Part shown: piece after piece, positions 8,223 to 17,224 of the stretch
How positions within the stretch are numbered: the stretch's first letter is position 1
Layout: each line of letters opens with the position of its first letter
Assembly: GCF_003001675.1 (NCBI RefSeq)
Contig: NZ_PVYW01000001.1
Location: 434,001-498,000 of the forward strand
Length of the DNA stretch: 64,000 bases
DNA from: Cohnella sp. SGD-V74
GTDB taxonomy: Bacteria; Bacillota; Bacilli; Paenibacillales; Paenibacillaceae
Direction: 5' to 3'
Translations under genes and position numbers: made by a program
Notes under the pieces: generated by a model
The model's input: the letters and a program-made list of their open reading frames with translations, nothing else
Told to the model about the DNA's origin: nothing
The model's database searches: none

Positions 8223-10056
8223 TGGCGTTGCCTCCTCTGCCCTGATGTCGTTCTGCGGATTCGTCCTGCCGTTTCGGAATAACGGCTTCCACCTTCGTGC
8301 CTTCCGGTTGTCTCTCCTCGTAGCGCAGCCCGAACTCGCTGCCGAAATGCAGTTGAATTCTCTTATTGACGTTCTTGATTCCGTAGCCCGCTCCCGACTC
8401 CTCGTCGGAGATCAGCCGATTGATCGACGCGACGTCTACAGGCTTGTAGCCGTTGTCCTCGACAGTCAGTCGGATCAGATCGTCGTCCGAGCGGACGGAG
8501 ACGACAATTTCTCCGTCCTCCCCCATATTGATCACGCCATGGATGATGGCGTTCTCGATCAGCGGCTGCAGAGTGATCTTCGGAATCAGGTAAGGCAGGG
8601 CGTCTTCCTCGACGTCCCAGCGGATCGAGAAACCGTATTCGTATCGCTTCTGCTGAAGACTCGTATAGGCCCGGGCGTGCTCCAGCTCCTCCTCGATCGA
8701 GATCAACTCCCTGCCCCGGCTTAAGCTGATCCGCATCAGCTTGGACAGTTCCTTGATCATCTCGGCGGAGTCGGCGTTGCCTTCCAGCGAGCTCTTCCAA
8801 TAAATGCTTTCCAGCGTATTGTACAACAGATGCGGATTGATCTGCTGATAGAGAAGCTGCAGCTGCGATTCCTTCTGCTTGATCTCCATCGAATAATACT
8901 CGTGGATCATATCGTTGATCCGATTCGCCATATTGTGAACGGAATGAATGAGCACCCCGACCTCGTCGTTGCGCTCCCTCGACGGAGCGGACGAGAGCGG
9001 CTTGCCCGGCTCGTGGGACCTTGCGAACATCGCCAGCTTGCGCAGCGGATTCATGAGCGATCGCCAGAAATACATCATGACGATGATCGCGAACACGGAA
9101 TAGACGATGGAGATCGTCTGAATGACCCGCTTCAGCGCGCTCTGCTGCTGCAGCAGCGATTGCGTCGGAATCGTATAGACGAGCTTCTGCTTCAGCGAGT
9201 ATTTCGTATGGACGACGTAGATCGAATCGTCGGTCACTTCGCTGAGCGTCTCTTCCATCGCCTGGCCGGTTACCAGGCCGTCCGGAAACCGGAACGTCTC
9301 TCCCATCGTCGGGGTCGTGGCGGCCAGAATGCGGTCGGACCAGTCGGTCAAATAAAGCTCGCCGCCTTCGGGCAAGGATACGGTGCGGAACGCTTCTTCG
9401 ATTTTCTTGTCCATCTTCGTCGCGACGAGCACGCCAACGACGCTTCTGCCGTTCGTGATGCTGTTGACCGCGCGAAGATACGCCAGCGTCCTCTGGTCTC
9501 CCCTCGGTCCGAAGTCGTCGATCAGCGCCAGCACGCCTTTGCCTTTCACCTCCAGCGCCGCCTCGATCCATGGCGTCTTCGTCTCGTCGGAATAGAAGAA
9601 GACCGAAGAACCGTTGTTTCTGCGGTTGATGTCCGGAATGGCCGGAGCGAACGGATAGCTGTTATTCGGATCGTAGACGAACAGGAAATAATAGATCGCT
9701 TCCCCGCCGAACAGGCCGACGGAATTGTTGCCGAGCAGCGTGTTCATGTCGCCGTACTTCACGACGCGATCGAACTCCGTATCCGTGTCTTTGCTGATCA
9801 TGCTCTGCGTCACCGGGTTTTGGATGATCGTCGTCATGATGCGGCTGATCGTGTCGATATCCCGGTTGATCAGGAAGTGGTTCTGCTTGTTCAGCTCCTC
9901 GTAAGCGCTCGTGACATGCTCCTTCAAGATGTCCTCGGCTTTCGAGTTCGCGTACCAGTTCAACAAAATAACCGGACTGACCAGGATCAGGAACAGTAAA
10001 ATGAGCTGCTGTCTGACGTTCATCCTCGTCAGAGGATTCGTTAACTTTAAGCGCAC
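8215..10056 (-). CDS. Sensor histidine kinase (YesM family, HPK7 type)
   Basis: A 613-residue kinase: transmembrane segment about 15-35 (ILLFLILVSPVILLNWY), a large extracellular dCache-like sensor region, a second transmembrane segment (VYSVFAIIVMMYF), HAMP, a His_kinase domain with the motif QQINPHLLYNTLES (His is the phospho-site), and a HATPase_c domain (LQPLIENAIIHG; GYGIKNVNKR). I chose the GTG at 10056 because GGAGG stands 7 bases before it; the open frame extends upstream to 10467 but into the divergent promoter and the neighbouring chemoreceptor gene. The partner regulator overlaps its end. The signal is probably a sugar or a sugar-loaded binding protein. Confidence 0.92.
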   Translation of the reverse strand: MRLKLTNPLTRMNVRQQLILLFLILVSPVILLNWYANSKAEDILKEHVTSAYEELNKQNHFLINRDIDTISRIMTTIIQNPVTQSMISKDTDTEFDRVVKYGDMNTLLGNNSVGLFGGEAIYYFLFVYDPNNSYPFAPAIPDINRRNNGSSVFFYSDETKTPWIEAALEVKGKGVLALIDDFGPRGDQRTLAYLRAVNSITNGRSVVGVLVATKMDKKIEEAFRTVSLPEGGELYLTDWSDRILAATTPTMGETFRFPDGLVTGQAMEETLSEVTDDSIYVVHTKYSLKQKLVYTIPTQSLLQQQSALKRVIQTISIVYSVFAIIVMMYFWRSLMNPLRKLAMFARSHEPGKPLSSAPSRERNDEVGVLIHSVHNMANRINDMIHEYYSMEIKQKESQLQLLYQQINPHLLYNTLESIYWKSSLEGNADSAEMIKELSKLMRISLSRGRELISIEEELEHARAYTSLQQKRYEYGFSIRWDVEEDALPYLIPKITLQPLIENAIIHGVINMGEDGEIVVSVRSDDDLIRLTVEDNGYKPVDVASINRLISDEESGAGYGIKNVNKRIQLHFGSEFGLRYEERQPEGTKVEAVIPKRQDESAERHQGRGGNANV

Positions 10057-10282
10057 GGCTATCCCTCCAACGACTCTCGACAATATTATCGCACGCGATC
10101 CGTCGGTCGCGGCAGTGCAACTTCCCAACGTCGTACAAGCGCACCTAGTTTCCGTAGAATAACACATTATCAGGCTGGCGTAAGCCTTTACAATTAAGAT
10201 TATGCATTCGAGTATTTCGTTTGCGGACTTAGGGCGTGTATGCAAATCCGCCCAGGCTGTCAACCCCGGAGGAGGCGTCTTC
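10057..10282. promoter_or_regulatory. Divergent promoter region between kinase and chemoreceptor genes
   Basis: The two genes are transcribed away from each other and this 226-base region must hold both promoters. The right part carries AGGGCGTGTATGCA (10230-10243), also found as one arm of the 28-bp palindrome at 46139-46166. No operator could be fixed from sequence alone. Confidence 0.5.
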
Positions 10283-12247
10283 ATGCGTATGCTGCGTTCG
10301 GTAGGAGCGAAATTGTTCATCCTGTTTTTTGTTTCGACGTTCCTATCCGTTCTCCTTGTCGGAATGATCTCGTATAACAAGTCCCAAGCCATTATCGAGG
10401 ACAAAATGAAAACCCTCTCCCAGACGACCGTAAAAGAAGCGGGAGAGAAAATCGGCCTGATGCTCAAGCAGTTCGAGGATATGTCCCTGCAGTTTTCGAC
10501 GAGCCGCGATCTGCAGCAGCAGCTGGAGGCCGTCTTCGACGAAGCCGCGGATCCCGCCGACCAGATGAGAGCGAAGATGTCGATTCAGGACACGCTCAAT
10601 CAGATCGCCCGGACGAATTCGCATATCAAAGCCATCTCTTTGTTTAACTCCGCAGACGAGAACAAGACGATCTCGTCCGTCTCCACCGGTCTGATCCGGA
10701 TAGACCGAAGTTCGGAATGGTACGGCAAGGTGACGGGCATGAAAGGAACGGCGCTCTGGCTGCCGATGACCGACGGCGGCTATACGGGCATGGCCAAAGG
10801 CAATCTGTTCGGGTTGTCCCGCATGATCGGCGGCTACCTCATTCTGTTCGAGATCGATGCCGCGCTGCTCTCGCAGACGCTGGAAGCGATCCGCTTCAGC
10901 GACAGCTCCAGCATGATGCTGACGGACGACGGCGGGACGATCCTGCTCTCCTCGCTGCCCGGGGAAGCCGGACAAATGTTCAATCCGGCCGCCGCGGAAG
11001 GCGATCTGCTCGTCGTCTCCGAACCGCTGAAGAGGAGCGGCTGGACGTTAACCGGCATCGCGCCGCTCAGCGAACTGGTCTCGGAGACGAAGTCGATCCG
11101 GGATCTGACGCTGCTGATGTGCGCCGCGGCCGGCGTCGCGGCGGTCGCGATCGGTTATCTGATGCTGCTGCATATCGGCAAGCCTCTGCTGCGGGTGCGA
11201 AGCATGTTAAACGAAGCCGCGGGCGGCAACCTGAGCGCAAGGCTCGGGCTGCGAAGAAGCGACGAGATTGGGGAAGTCGCGGCCAGCTTCGATACGATGA
11301 TGGAGCGCATGAATCGACTGATCGACCAGACCCGGCAGTCCGCCGATCGGGTGCTGGGCACCGCGTCCGGGCTGCTGCAAGCGTCGCGCGACACGGCGAC
11401 GGCTTCCGGCGAAATCTCCGCCTCCACGGAAGAGATCGCGCAGGGCTCCGCCCAGCTTGCCGCCGAAGCGGACCAATCCCATCGCATCGTCGCCTCGATG
11501 CAAGAGGACCTCGCCAGCGTCGTCGGCGCGACGAACGAGATCGGATTCGCTTCCGCGGAAGTGAAGATCGCCTGCTCCGAAGGCAACGTCTTCATGCGGG
11601 ACATCGTGAGCTCCACGATGGAGTCGGAAGCTTCCATCGACAGACTCGTCAAGCGGGTTTCCAGCCTGGAAGCGAACGCGGGGGAAATGCGCAAATTCGT
11701 CGACCTCATGAACGAGATGGCCAAAAACACGAAAATCCTATCTTTGAACGCCGGCATCGAAGCGGCAAGAAGCGCCCAAGGGAGCGGCGGATTCAAAGTG
11801 ATCGCCGGGGAGATGGGACGTCTGTCCGACCAGTCGCGGCTTTCCTTGACCCAGGTCGGGGAGATGGCGGAGGCGATTCGCGGCGAGATCGGACAGGCCG
11901 TCGAAGCGCTTAAGCTCGCCCTGCCGCTGCTGCAGCACCAGATTCGCTCGGTCAAGACGGCCGACGGCCTCTTCGCCAAGGTGCACGAGAAGTCGGAAGC
12001 GTTCATCGAGCGAGCCGAACGGATCAAGCAGGATGTCGCGCTGCTGGAACGCAAGCAGACGGAGCTGAGCGGCTCGATCTCGAACGTCGGCAGCTTCTCG
12101 CAGCAGGCTTCCGCCTCCTCCGAGCAGGTCGCGGCCCTTAGCGCCGGCCAGCTCGAATCGAGCCGCGAAGTCGTCGACGTCGCCAAGGAGCTGGAGACGC
12201 TGTCCGCGTCATTGCAGCATATGCTTCGCGAGTTCCGGACGAGCTGA
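10283..12247 (+). CDS. Methyl-accepting chemotaxis protein
   Basis: A 654-residue transducer with an N-terminal transmembrane helix (LFILFFVSTFLSVLLVGMIS), an extracellular sensor region of about 240 residues, a second transmembrane helix near 275-300, a HAMP linker (residues about 300-355), and a coiled-coil signalling domain whose hairpin tip reads AKNTKILSLNAGIEAARS. The start at 10283 is set by GGAGGAGG 7 bases upstream; the frame opens earlier at 10202. Divergence from the sugar-sensing kinase suggests, but does not prove, that it directs the cell towards a related carbohydrate. Confidence 0.92.
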   Translation: MRMLRSVGAKLFILFFVSTFLSVLLVGMISYNKSQAIIEDKMKTLSQTTVKEAGEKIGLMLKQFEDMSLQFSTSRDLQQQLEAVFDEAADPADQMRAKMSIQDTLNQIARTNSHIKAISLFNSADENKTISSVSTGLIRIDRSSEWYGKVTGMKGTALWLPMTDGGYTGMAKGNLFGLSRMIGGYLILFEIDAALLSQTLEAIRFSDSSSMMLTDDGGTILLSSLPGEAGQMFNPAAAEGDLLVVSEPLKRSGWTLTGIAPLSELVSETKSIRDLTLLMCAAAGVAAVAIGYLMLLHIGKPLLRVRSMLNEAAGGNLSARLGLRRSDEIGEVAASFDTMMERMNRLIDQTRQSADRVLGTASGLLQASRDTATASGEISASTEEIAQGSAQLAAEADQSHRIVASMQEDLASVVGATNEIGFASAEVKIACSEGNVFMRDIVSSTMESEASIDRLVKRVSSLEANAGEMRKFVDLMNEMAKNTKILSLNAGIEAARSAQGSGGFKVIAGEMGRLSDQSRLSLTQVGEMAEAIRGEIGQAVEALKLALPLLQHQIRSVKTADGLFAKVHEKSEAFIERAERIKQDVALLERKQTELSGSISNVGSFSQQASASSEQVAALSAGQLESSREVVDVAKELETLSASLQHMLREFRTS

Positions 12248-12318
12248 CGCTCGGCGGGAAACGGCGGAGCGGACAAGCTTTACGGAGGCTCTATCCCCTC
12301 GCACCTCATGCGGCCATT

Positions 12319-12363
12319 AAAAAACGCAAGCTTGAGGGAATCTCCCTCAAGCTTGCGTTTTTT
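12319..12363. terminator. Strong bidirectional intrinsic terminator
   Basis: Arms 12319-12339 and 12343-12363 are perfectly complementary (GCAAGCTTGAGGGA core) around a three-base loop and are flanked by A6 on the left and T6 on the right. It serves both the chemoreceptor gene and the convergent aldose epimerase gene. Confidence 0.95.
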
Positions 12364-12383
12364 CGTGCCTGCAGTCCGTTCCC

Positions 12384-13376
12384 TTACTCCGAATACATAC
12401 GGCTGACCGCGCTCCAGCTCTGGCCCGGCTCCAGCCGGATCAATCCGGTCTGCTCCGCCGGCAAGTCGACGTTCGGCGCGTTCACCATGCCGGTCTGCGG
12501 TTCCGGACAGAAGAAGCTGCCGCTCGCCTCACCGTTATATACCATCCAATGCTTGTAGGCGTCGCCCGCCTCGTAGACGAAGCGCGCGCCCGCGCGGCGG
12601 TCATACAGCGTCATTGCGTTCATTCCATTCACATTCGCCGCTGTATAGTGATTGTCCATCGCCGCGAAGTACGGATTGCCCTTCCCGTCGCGAAGCTGCT
12701 GTTCGCCCTCGTTCAAAGGAAGCAGCTTCCCGGTCGGAAGCATCCGTTCGTTCAATTCCCAGCGTTCGCCGAAGGAGAAGCCGCACTCCAGATCTTCTGC
12801 CCGGCTTCCCGGCGCGAACGGCGCATTCACCGTCGTATGGAAGCCGAGCATGAACGGAATCGCCTTGTCGTCGTCGTTCGTCGCGTCGAACCGGAGCGAC
12901 AGCCCGGCATCCGTCAGCGTAAACGTCTGCGACAGAGTGACCCGAAGCGGAAAATGCGCAAAGCCCGGTTCCTTCTCGTCGAACCGCAGCCGAACGGTCG
13001 CGAAGCTCTTCTCTTCCGAGCTGCCGTACTCGACAAGCTCCCACTTCGAGCTATAGACGAAGCCGTGAAGATGGTTGCCGGTCGACGGCTCGTTCACCGG
13101 AAACCGGTATGTACGTCCGTCAAATTCGAACGTTCCGGCATCGTAGCGGTTCGGCGGGTACAGAACCGGAATGCCGTGCACCCACGGACGTTCCACGAAT
13201 CCCGCCCAAGCGTCTCCCTCGGGCTCGCGAACGAACTGGAATCCCCGGTCGTCGTCCCGGAAAGAAATCAAATTGCCGCCGATGCCCGGCAGCGCGATGG
13301 CTGAATATTTTCCGTATTTCAAAAAGACCGCTTGCTCGCTCTCGTATTGCCCCAGCTTTGCCTCATGCTGCGTCAT
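12384..13376 (-). CDS. Aldose 1-epimerase family protein
   Basis: The 330-residue protein resembles the galactose mutarotase-like family of soluble beta-sandwich enzymes that interconvert alpha and beta anomers of aldoses. Recognisable elements include GNHLHGFVYSSKWEL (active-site His region) and LGFHTTVNAPF. The ATG at 13376 follows GGAGGGATAAGCGCC; an upstream in-frame start at 13427 lacks such a site. As the third gene after a GH65 phosphorylase and beta-phosphoglucomutase, it probably handles the anomers of the glucose released by phosphorolysis. Exact substrate uncertain. Confidence 0.85.
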   Translation of the reverse strand: MTQHEAKLGQYESEQAVFLKYGKYSAIALPGIGGNLISFRDDDRGFQFVREPEGDAWAGFVERPWVHGIPVLYPPNRYDAGTFEFDGRTYRFPVNEPSTGNHLHGFVYSSKWELVEYGSSEEKSFATVRLRFDEKEPGFAHFPLRVTLSQTFTLTDAGLSLRFDATNDDDKAIPFMLGFHTTVNAPFAPGSRAEDLECGFSFGERWELNERMLPTGKLLPLNEGEQQLRDGKGNPYFAAMDNHYTAANVNGMNAMTLYDRRAGARFVYEAGDAYKHWMVYNGEASGSFFCPEPQTGMVNAPNVDLPAEQTGLIRLEPGQSWSAVSRMYSE

Positions 13377-13440
13377 GGCGCTTATCCCTCCGATATTGTC
13401 GTGCTGTAACGAGTATATAAGCGCCAAGCTTAAGCGTCAA

Positions 13441-14085
13441 CTAACCGACCAGCTCATCCAATCCGCGCACAACCCGGTCCGCCGCGCCGAGAATGTCGGC
13501 GTGGCCGATTCCGACGACGCGCATCCCCGCGGCGAGCGCCGCTTGAACGCCCGCTTCGGCATCCTCGAACACGACGCAATCGGCCGGCTCCAGCCCAAGC
13601 TCCTTGCAGCCGACGACGAACACCTCCGGGTCGGGCTTGGCGCGGGACACCTTGGTCCCGTCGACGACCGCGTCGAACAGCCCCGCGATGCCTACCTTAT
13701 CCAGAATAAACGCGGCGTTTTTGCTTGCCGAGCCGAGCGCGATCCGCACCCCCTGCGCCCTGAGCGCCTGCAAATATTCCTTCGCCCCCGGAAGCAGCTC
13801 GGATTCGTCCATCCGCCGAATGTACTGCAGGTATCTCTCGTTTTTCTCCTCCGCCAGCCTTAGCTTCTCTTCGTCCGTCAGCTCGACGCCTCCGACCTCC
13901 AGCACGATCTCCAGCGATCTCATCCGGCTGACGCCCTTCAGCCGCTCGTTGTCGGCTTCCGTGAATTCGAAGCCGAGCTGCTCGGCAAGCTGCTTCCAAG
14001 CGAGATAATGATACTTCGCCGTATCGACCAGCACCCCGTCCAAGTCGAACAATGCTCCTTTGAAATTATCCAGCAAGTCCGTCAC
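13441..14085 (-). CDS. pgmB: Beta-phosphoglucomutase
   Basis: A 214-residue HAD-superfamily phosphatase-fold enzyme. The N-terminal motif FDLDGVLVDTAKYHYLAW carries the catalytic Asp pair and the cap residues typical of beta-PGM; LGSASKNA and KPDPEVF, then VFEDAEAGVQAA, supply motifs II to IV. It converts beta-glucose 1-phosphate to glucose 6-phosphate. The gene overlaps the upstream GH65 phosphorylase gene by 20 bases, which is the expected partner because inverting GH65 phosphorylases release beta-glucose 1-phosphate. Confidence 0.93.
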   Translation of the reverse strand: MTDLLDNFKGALFDLDGVLVDTAKYHYLAWKQLAEQLGFEFTEADNERLKGVSRMRSLEIVLEVGGVELTDEEKLRLAEEKNERYLQYIRRMDESELLPGAKEYLQALRAQGVRIALGSASKNAAFILDKVGIAGLFDAVVDGTKVSRAKPDPEVFVVGCKELGLEPADCVVFEDAEAGVQAALAAGMRVVGIGHADILGAADRVVRGLDELVG

Positions 14086-16375
14086 CCCTCTCGGAATTCT
14101 CGCAGCGAAAAGTCAGCACGCTTCCCGGCAGCGCCGCGCGCTCTTCCTTTCCGACGCGAACATGCTGCGACGAACGGTTCGCGGCGTCGGAGCGGACGAC
14201 GACTTCCGACGGCGTCACCGTAATGAGCAGACGCTGTCCCTTGACGTGCATCGGGAACGAGATCGACTCCCACCCTTGCGGAAGGGATGGCTTCACGACG
14301 ATCGCGCCGCGGTGCAGCCGTACGCCGGCAAAGCCGAGCACGGCCGCCATCCAGGCGCCCCCGTTCGCGGCCGGATGCGTTCCGCCGATGTACAGCGTGC
14401 CGACGTACTGCTTCGATTCCCCGGTCAGGTCGATCGTCGCCGTCTTCATGAAGTAGCGGTACGCCCAATCCGGGGAACCGATGTCCGACGCGACGAGAGC
14501 GTAGATGCACGAGCTGAGGCTGGAGCCGTGCTCCGTCCTCGGCTCGTAATACTCCCAGTTCGCCCGCTTCACGTCCTGCGAATAGTCGTCCTTCAGCAGA
14601 TGGAGCATGAGCACGACGTCCGCCTGCTTCAAAATTCGCGTCGTCGTCGCCAGCCCGCTGCCGCCGCCCAAATATTCGTTTTTGTTCAGTACTCGCGACT
14701 TTAACGTCGGCAAGTCGACATCCTCCAGCTTCGAATAGCCGTCGAACTGCTCGATCACTCCCGTCCGCGGGTCGGGGCTGGGCACGTACAGTTCGCTGTG
14801 CATTTTGCTCAGGTTGGCCAAATCCTCGGAATAGTTCAGCTTGCCGACCAACGCGCGGCAGGCTTCGGGATACTTCGATTCCAGCAGCTCCATCGTCGCC
14901 AGCGCGATTCCGATCGTCAGCTTGGCCATCGCGTTCGTGAACGCGTTGTTGCCGACCCGCTCGTGATATTCATCCGGTCCGGTAACGTCGAGCAGCTCGT
15001 AGCGTTTCTTGTCCTCTTTATAGTAGGAATACGAATAGAAGAATCGCGCGCATTCGAGAATCGCCTCCGCGCCGCCGTCCAGCAGCACGCTCTCGTCTCC
15101 GGTGTATTCGTAATACTGCCAGATGCCGTAGGCCGCGTCGGCGCTGATGTGGATTTGCTTGTCGCGGAAATACGTCCGCATCGGACGGTTCGTGAACACG
15201 TCGGTCACGTTAAACAGCGTGCAGGCGTCGTCTCCCGTCTCCTGGCTCTCCCAAGCGTAGAACGCGCCCCGATAGCCGTACTCGGCCGCTTTCCTGCGAG
15301 CGCCTTCCAGCGTATGCACGCGGTACATGACCAGATTTCTGGCGACGTCAGGCTGGCTGTACAGGAAAAACGGCAGCATAAACATCTCCGTATCCCAGAA
15401 TACGGCCCCTTTATACACCTGACCGGACAGTCCGCGGGCGGGAATGGATACTTTCTCGGAATGCGTCGGCGCAATGATATGCAGTTGGTAGAGGCTGTAA
15501 CGCAGCGCGAACTGGGCTTCCTCGTCCCCTTCGATCGCGACGTCCGATTCCTCCCACTTTTTCTCCCATTCCGCTTCGTGCTCCCGCAGATGGTCTTCGT
15601 AAGCCGATTCGGCCGCGCTCCGGGCCCGGCTTATCGCCTGCTCCAGAACGGATTGCCGCCCCTCCCCGTTAACCACCGCCGCGTATTTCGTGAAGGAATA
15701 CGTCTCCCCCGCCTTGCACGTGAACGTCGCCCTTCTGTAGACCGACGAGCCCTCCCGTTCGATCGATTCGGCCGCCGGAGCGCTCCCCCAGCGGATGGCC
15801 TCGGCCACGCTTACCGTCTTGCGCAATTCATGCGTGATCGCCGATACGGCGACGATGCCGTCCGCCGCGAACGTTTCCCGCTCTTCCAAATGCGGTCCGT
15901 TAATGTCCCACACGTCGCCGTCGATGCCCGTAAGCACCGTGAACTCGCAATCCTCCGAGACGCGGAACTCCGCGTTCATCAGCAGCAGGTCGAGCCGCTT
16001 CATGCTGACGAAACGTCGGGAACGAATCTCGATTCGGTTGCTTGCCGGACCGGAAAACACGGTCTCCCGATGAAACGTCGCATTGCGAATATTCAGCGAT
16101 TGTCGGTGCGACTCATAACTCGACGACAACAAGCCGAGCGGCTCGCCTCCGCAGCAATACCGCGTAGACAACCCGTTCGGCGCGTTCACCGGCTCCCTCC
16201 AACGGTCGCCGACTTTGTCGTACAGACCTGCCAGCGTGCAGGCCGTCAATTGCTCCTTCCCGAACTCCTCCAACGTCCCCCTGTATCCCATGGCTCCGTT
16301 GCCGAGCATGTACTTGTTTCCATTGATCGCAATCCGGTCCGGATCGAACCCGGTTTCCTCCACGATCCAACTCAT
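14066..16375 (-). CDS. GH65 family disaccharide phosphorylase
   Basis: A 769-residue cytoplasmic enzyme with the three-part GH65 layout: beta-sandwich, (alpha/alpha)6 barrel and small C-terminal beta domain. The substrate-binding motif VFWDTEMFMLPFF lies at about 325-337, and the catalytic acid region TGPDEYHERVGNNAFTN puts the general acid at Glu469. These enzymes phosphorolyse alpha-glucosyl disaccharides (maltose, kojibiose, nigerose, trehalose) to beta-glucose 1-phosphate, which the overlapping pgmB product uses. The Gly in RVGNNAF, where maltose phosphorylases have Asp, makes the substrate uncertain. The ATG at 16375 follows GAGGGAG; an in-frame ATG at 16414 is less likely. Confidence 0.9.
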   Translation of the reverse strand: MSWIVEETGFDPDRIAINGNKYMLGNGAMGYRGTLEEFGKEQLTACTLAGLYDKVGDRWREPVNAPNGLSTRYCCGGEPLGLLSSSYESHRQSLNIRNATFHRETVFSGPASNRIEIRSRRFVSMKRLDLLLMNAEFRVSEDCEFTVLTGIDGDVWDINGPHLEERETFAADGIVAVSAITHELRKTVSVAEAIRWGSAPAAESIEREGSSVYRRATFTCKAGETYSFTKYAAVVNGEGRQSVLEQAISRARSAAESAYEDHLREHEAEWEKKWEESDVAIEGDEEAQFALRYSLYQLHIIAPTHSEKVSIPARGLSGQVYKGAVFWDTEMFMLPFFLYSQPDVARNLVMYRVHTLEGARRKAAEYGYRGAFYAWESQETGDDACTLFNVTDVFTNRPMRTYFRDKQIHISADAAYGIWQYYEYTGDESVLLDGGAEAILECARFFYSYSYYKEDKKRYELLDVTGPDEYHERVGNNAFTNAMAKLTIGIALATMELLESKYPEACRALVGKLNYSEDLANLSKMHSELYVPSPDPRTGVIEQFDGYSKLEDVDLPTLKSRVLNKNEYLGGGSGLATTTRILKQADVVLMLHLLKDDYSQDVKRANWEYYEPRTEHGSSLSSCIYALVASDIGSPDWAYRYFMKTATIDLTGESKQYVGTLYIGGTHPAANGGAWMAAVLGFAGVRLHRGAIVVKPSLPQGWESISFPMHVKGQRLLITVTPSEVVVRSDAANRSSQHVRVGKEERAALPGSVLTFRCENSERGDGLAG

Positions 16376-16465
16376 AGCTGCTCCCTCGCCTTCGGCTTCG
16401 AATGTACCTTCCATTATGAAGCCGGAGGAGCGGAGCCAAAATGCGCGATCTTACCGAAATGATGT

Positions 16466-17224
16466 TTATTTCCATGCAGTTAGCCAGGCGACGATCGCAT
16501 CGACGATCAGATCCAGGTTCGATTTCCCTTCCGCATTCAAGTAAGGAGCCCGGTCGCGAAAATAGTCCGCGTGCTTCCCGACGATCGGCACAGCGGACCG
16601 GGTTCCCGGAGCGTGCATGCTCTTCTGCCAGACGGGCAACGCCCTGCTCCTGCCCCAGCCTCCGTAGGAGCCGATGCGGGATACGAAGTCCGGCGACCTT
16701 CCGACGGCGTCCCCCCTCTTTCGTCCTTCCGCATGGATCGAGAGCACGCGATGTCTCATTCGCTCAGGAATGCGGCAGCGCGGCGAACCGACCTTGACGG
16801 CGAAGCAGGACGGACTTTCCCCGGCCGCCATCAGCATCGCCGCGGCATGGACGGCGGCGATGCCGCCTCCGCTGTGGCCGACGAGCAGCGTCGTTCCGAC
16901 CTTTTCCGAATCGTCATTTTCTCCCCGTGCGCGCTTAATCGCTTCGAAGGTGCGACTGCCTCCGATCGATTTCTCCAATCCTCCGTCCTTCCTTCTCATG
17001 TCCGCGCGAATTTCCCAGATCTGGGCGAGCACGTTCCGGCTCCAATCGCCGTAAGGGTACAGAAGGCTTGACCGGATCACGACTCCAGCGTACATATCCG
17101 CTTGCCCGAGCCTCCGCTCCAGCGCCAGCCGTAAATTATCCATGAAGAGGGGAGCCGTCGCCAGCCCCGCCAGAAAATACAGTTCGATTTTATTGTCCGC
17201 GCGTCCGTTCGTAATTGTCCGCAT
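16466..17224 (-). CDS. Alpha/beta hydrolase-fold protein (putative esterase/lipase)
   Basis: The 252-residue protein contains the nucleophile elbow LLVGHSGGGIAAVHAAAML (Gly-His-Ser-Gly-Gly, about residues 113-131) and a plausible late catalytic His in GKHADYF. It opens with hydrophobic strands (ELYFLAGLATAPLFM) typical of the fold, has no signal peptide and should be cytoplasmic. Its start overlaps the end of the M48 protease gene by 35 bases, so translation is coupled. The substrate is unknown; a role in lipid or ester turnover at the membrane would fit but is inference. Confidence 0.7.
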   Translation of the reverse strand: MRTITNGRADNKIELYFLAGLATAPLFMDNLRLALERRLGQADMYAGVVIRSSLLYPYGDWSRNVLAQIWEIRADMRRKDGGLEKSIGGSRTFEAIKRARGENDDSEKVGTTLLVGHSGGGIAAVHAAAMLMAAGESPSCFAVKVGSPRCRIPERMRHRVLSIHAEGRKRGDAVGRSPDFVSRIGSYGGWGRSRALPVWQKSMHAPGTRSAVPIVGKHADYFRDRAPYLNAEGKSNLDLIVDAIVAWLTAWK

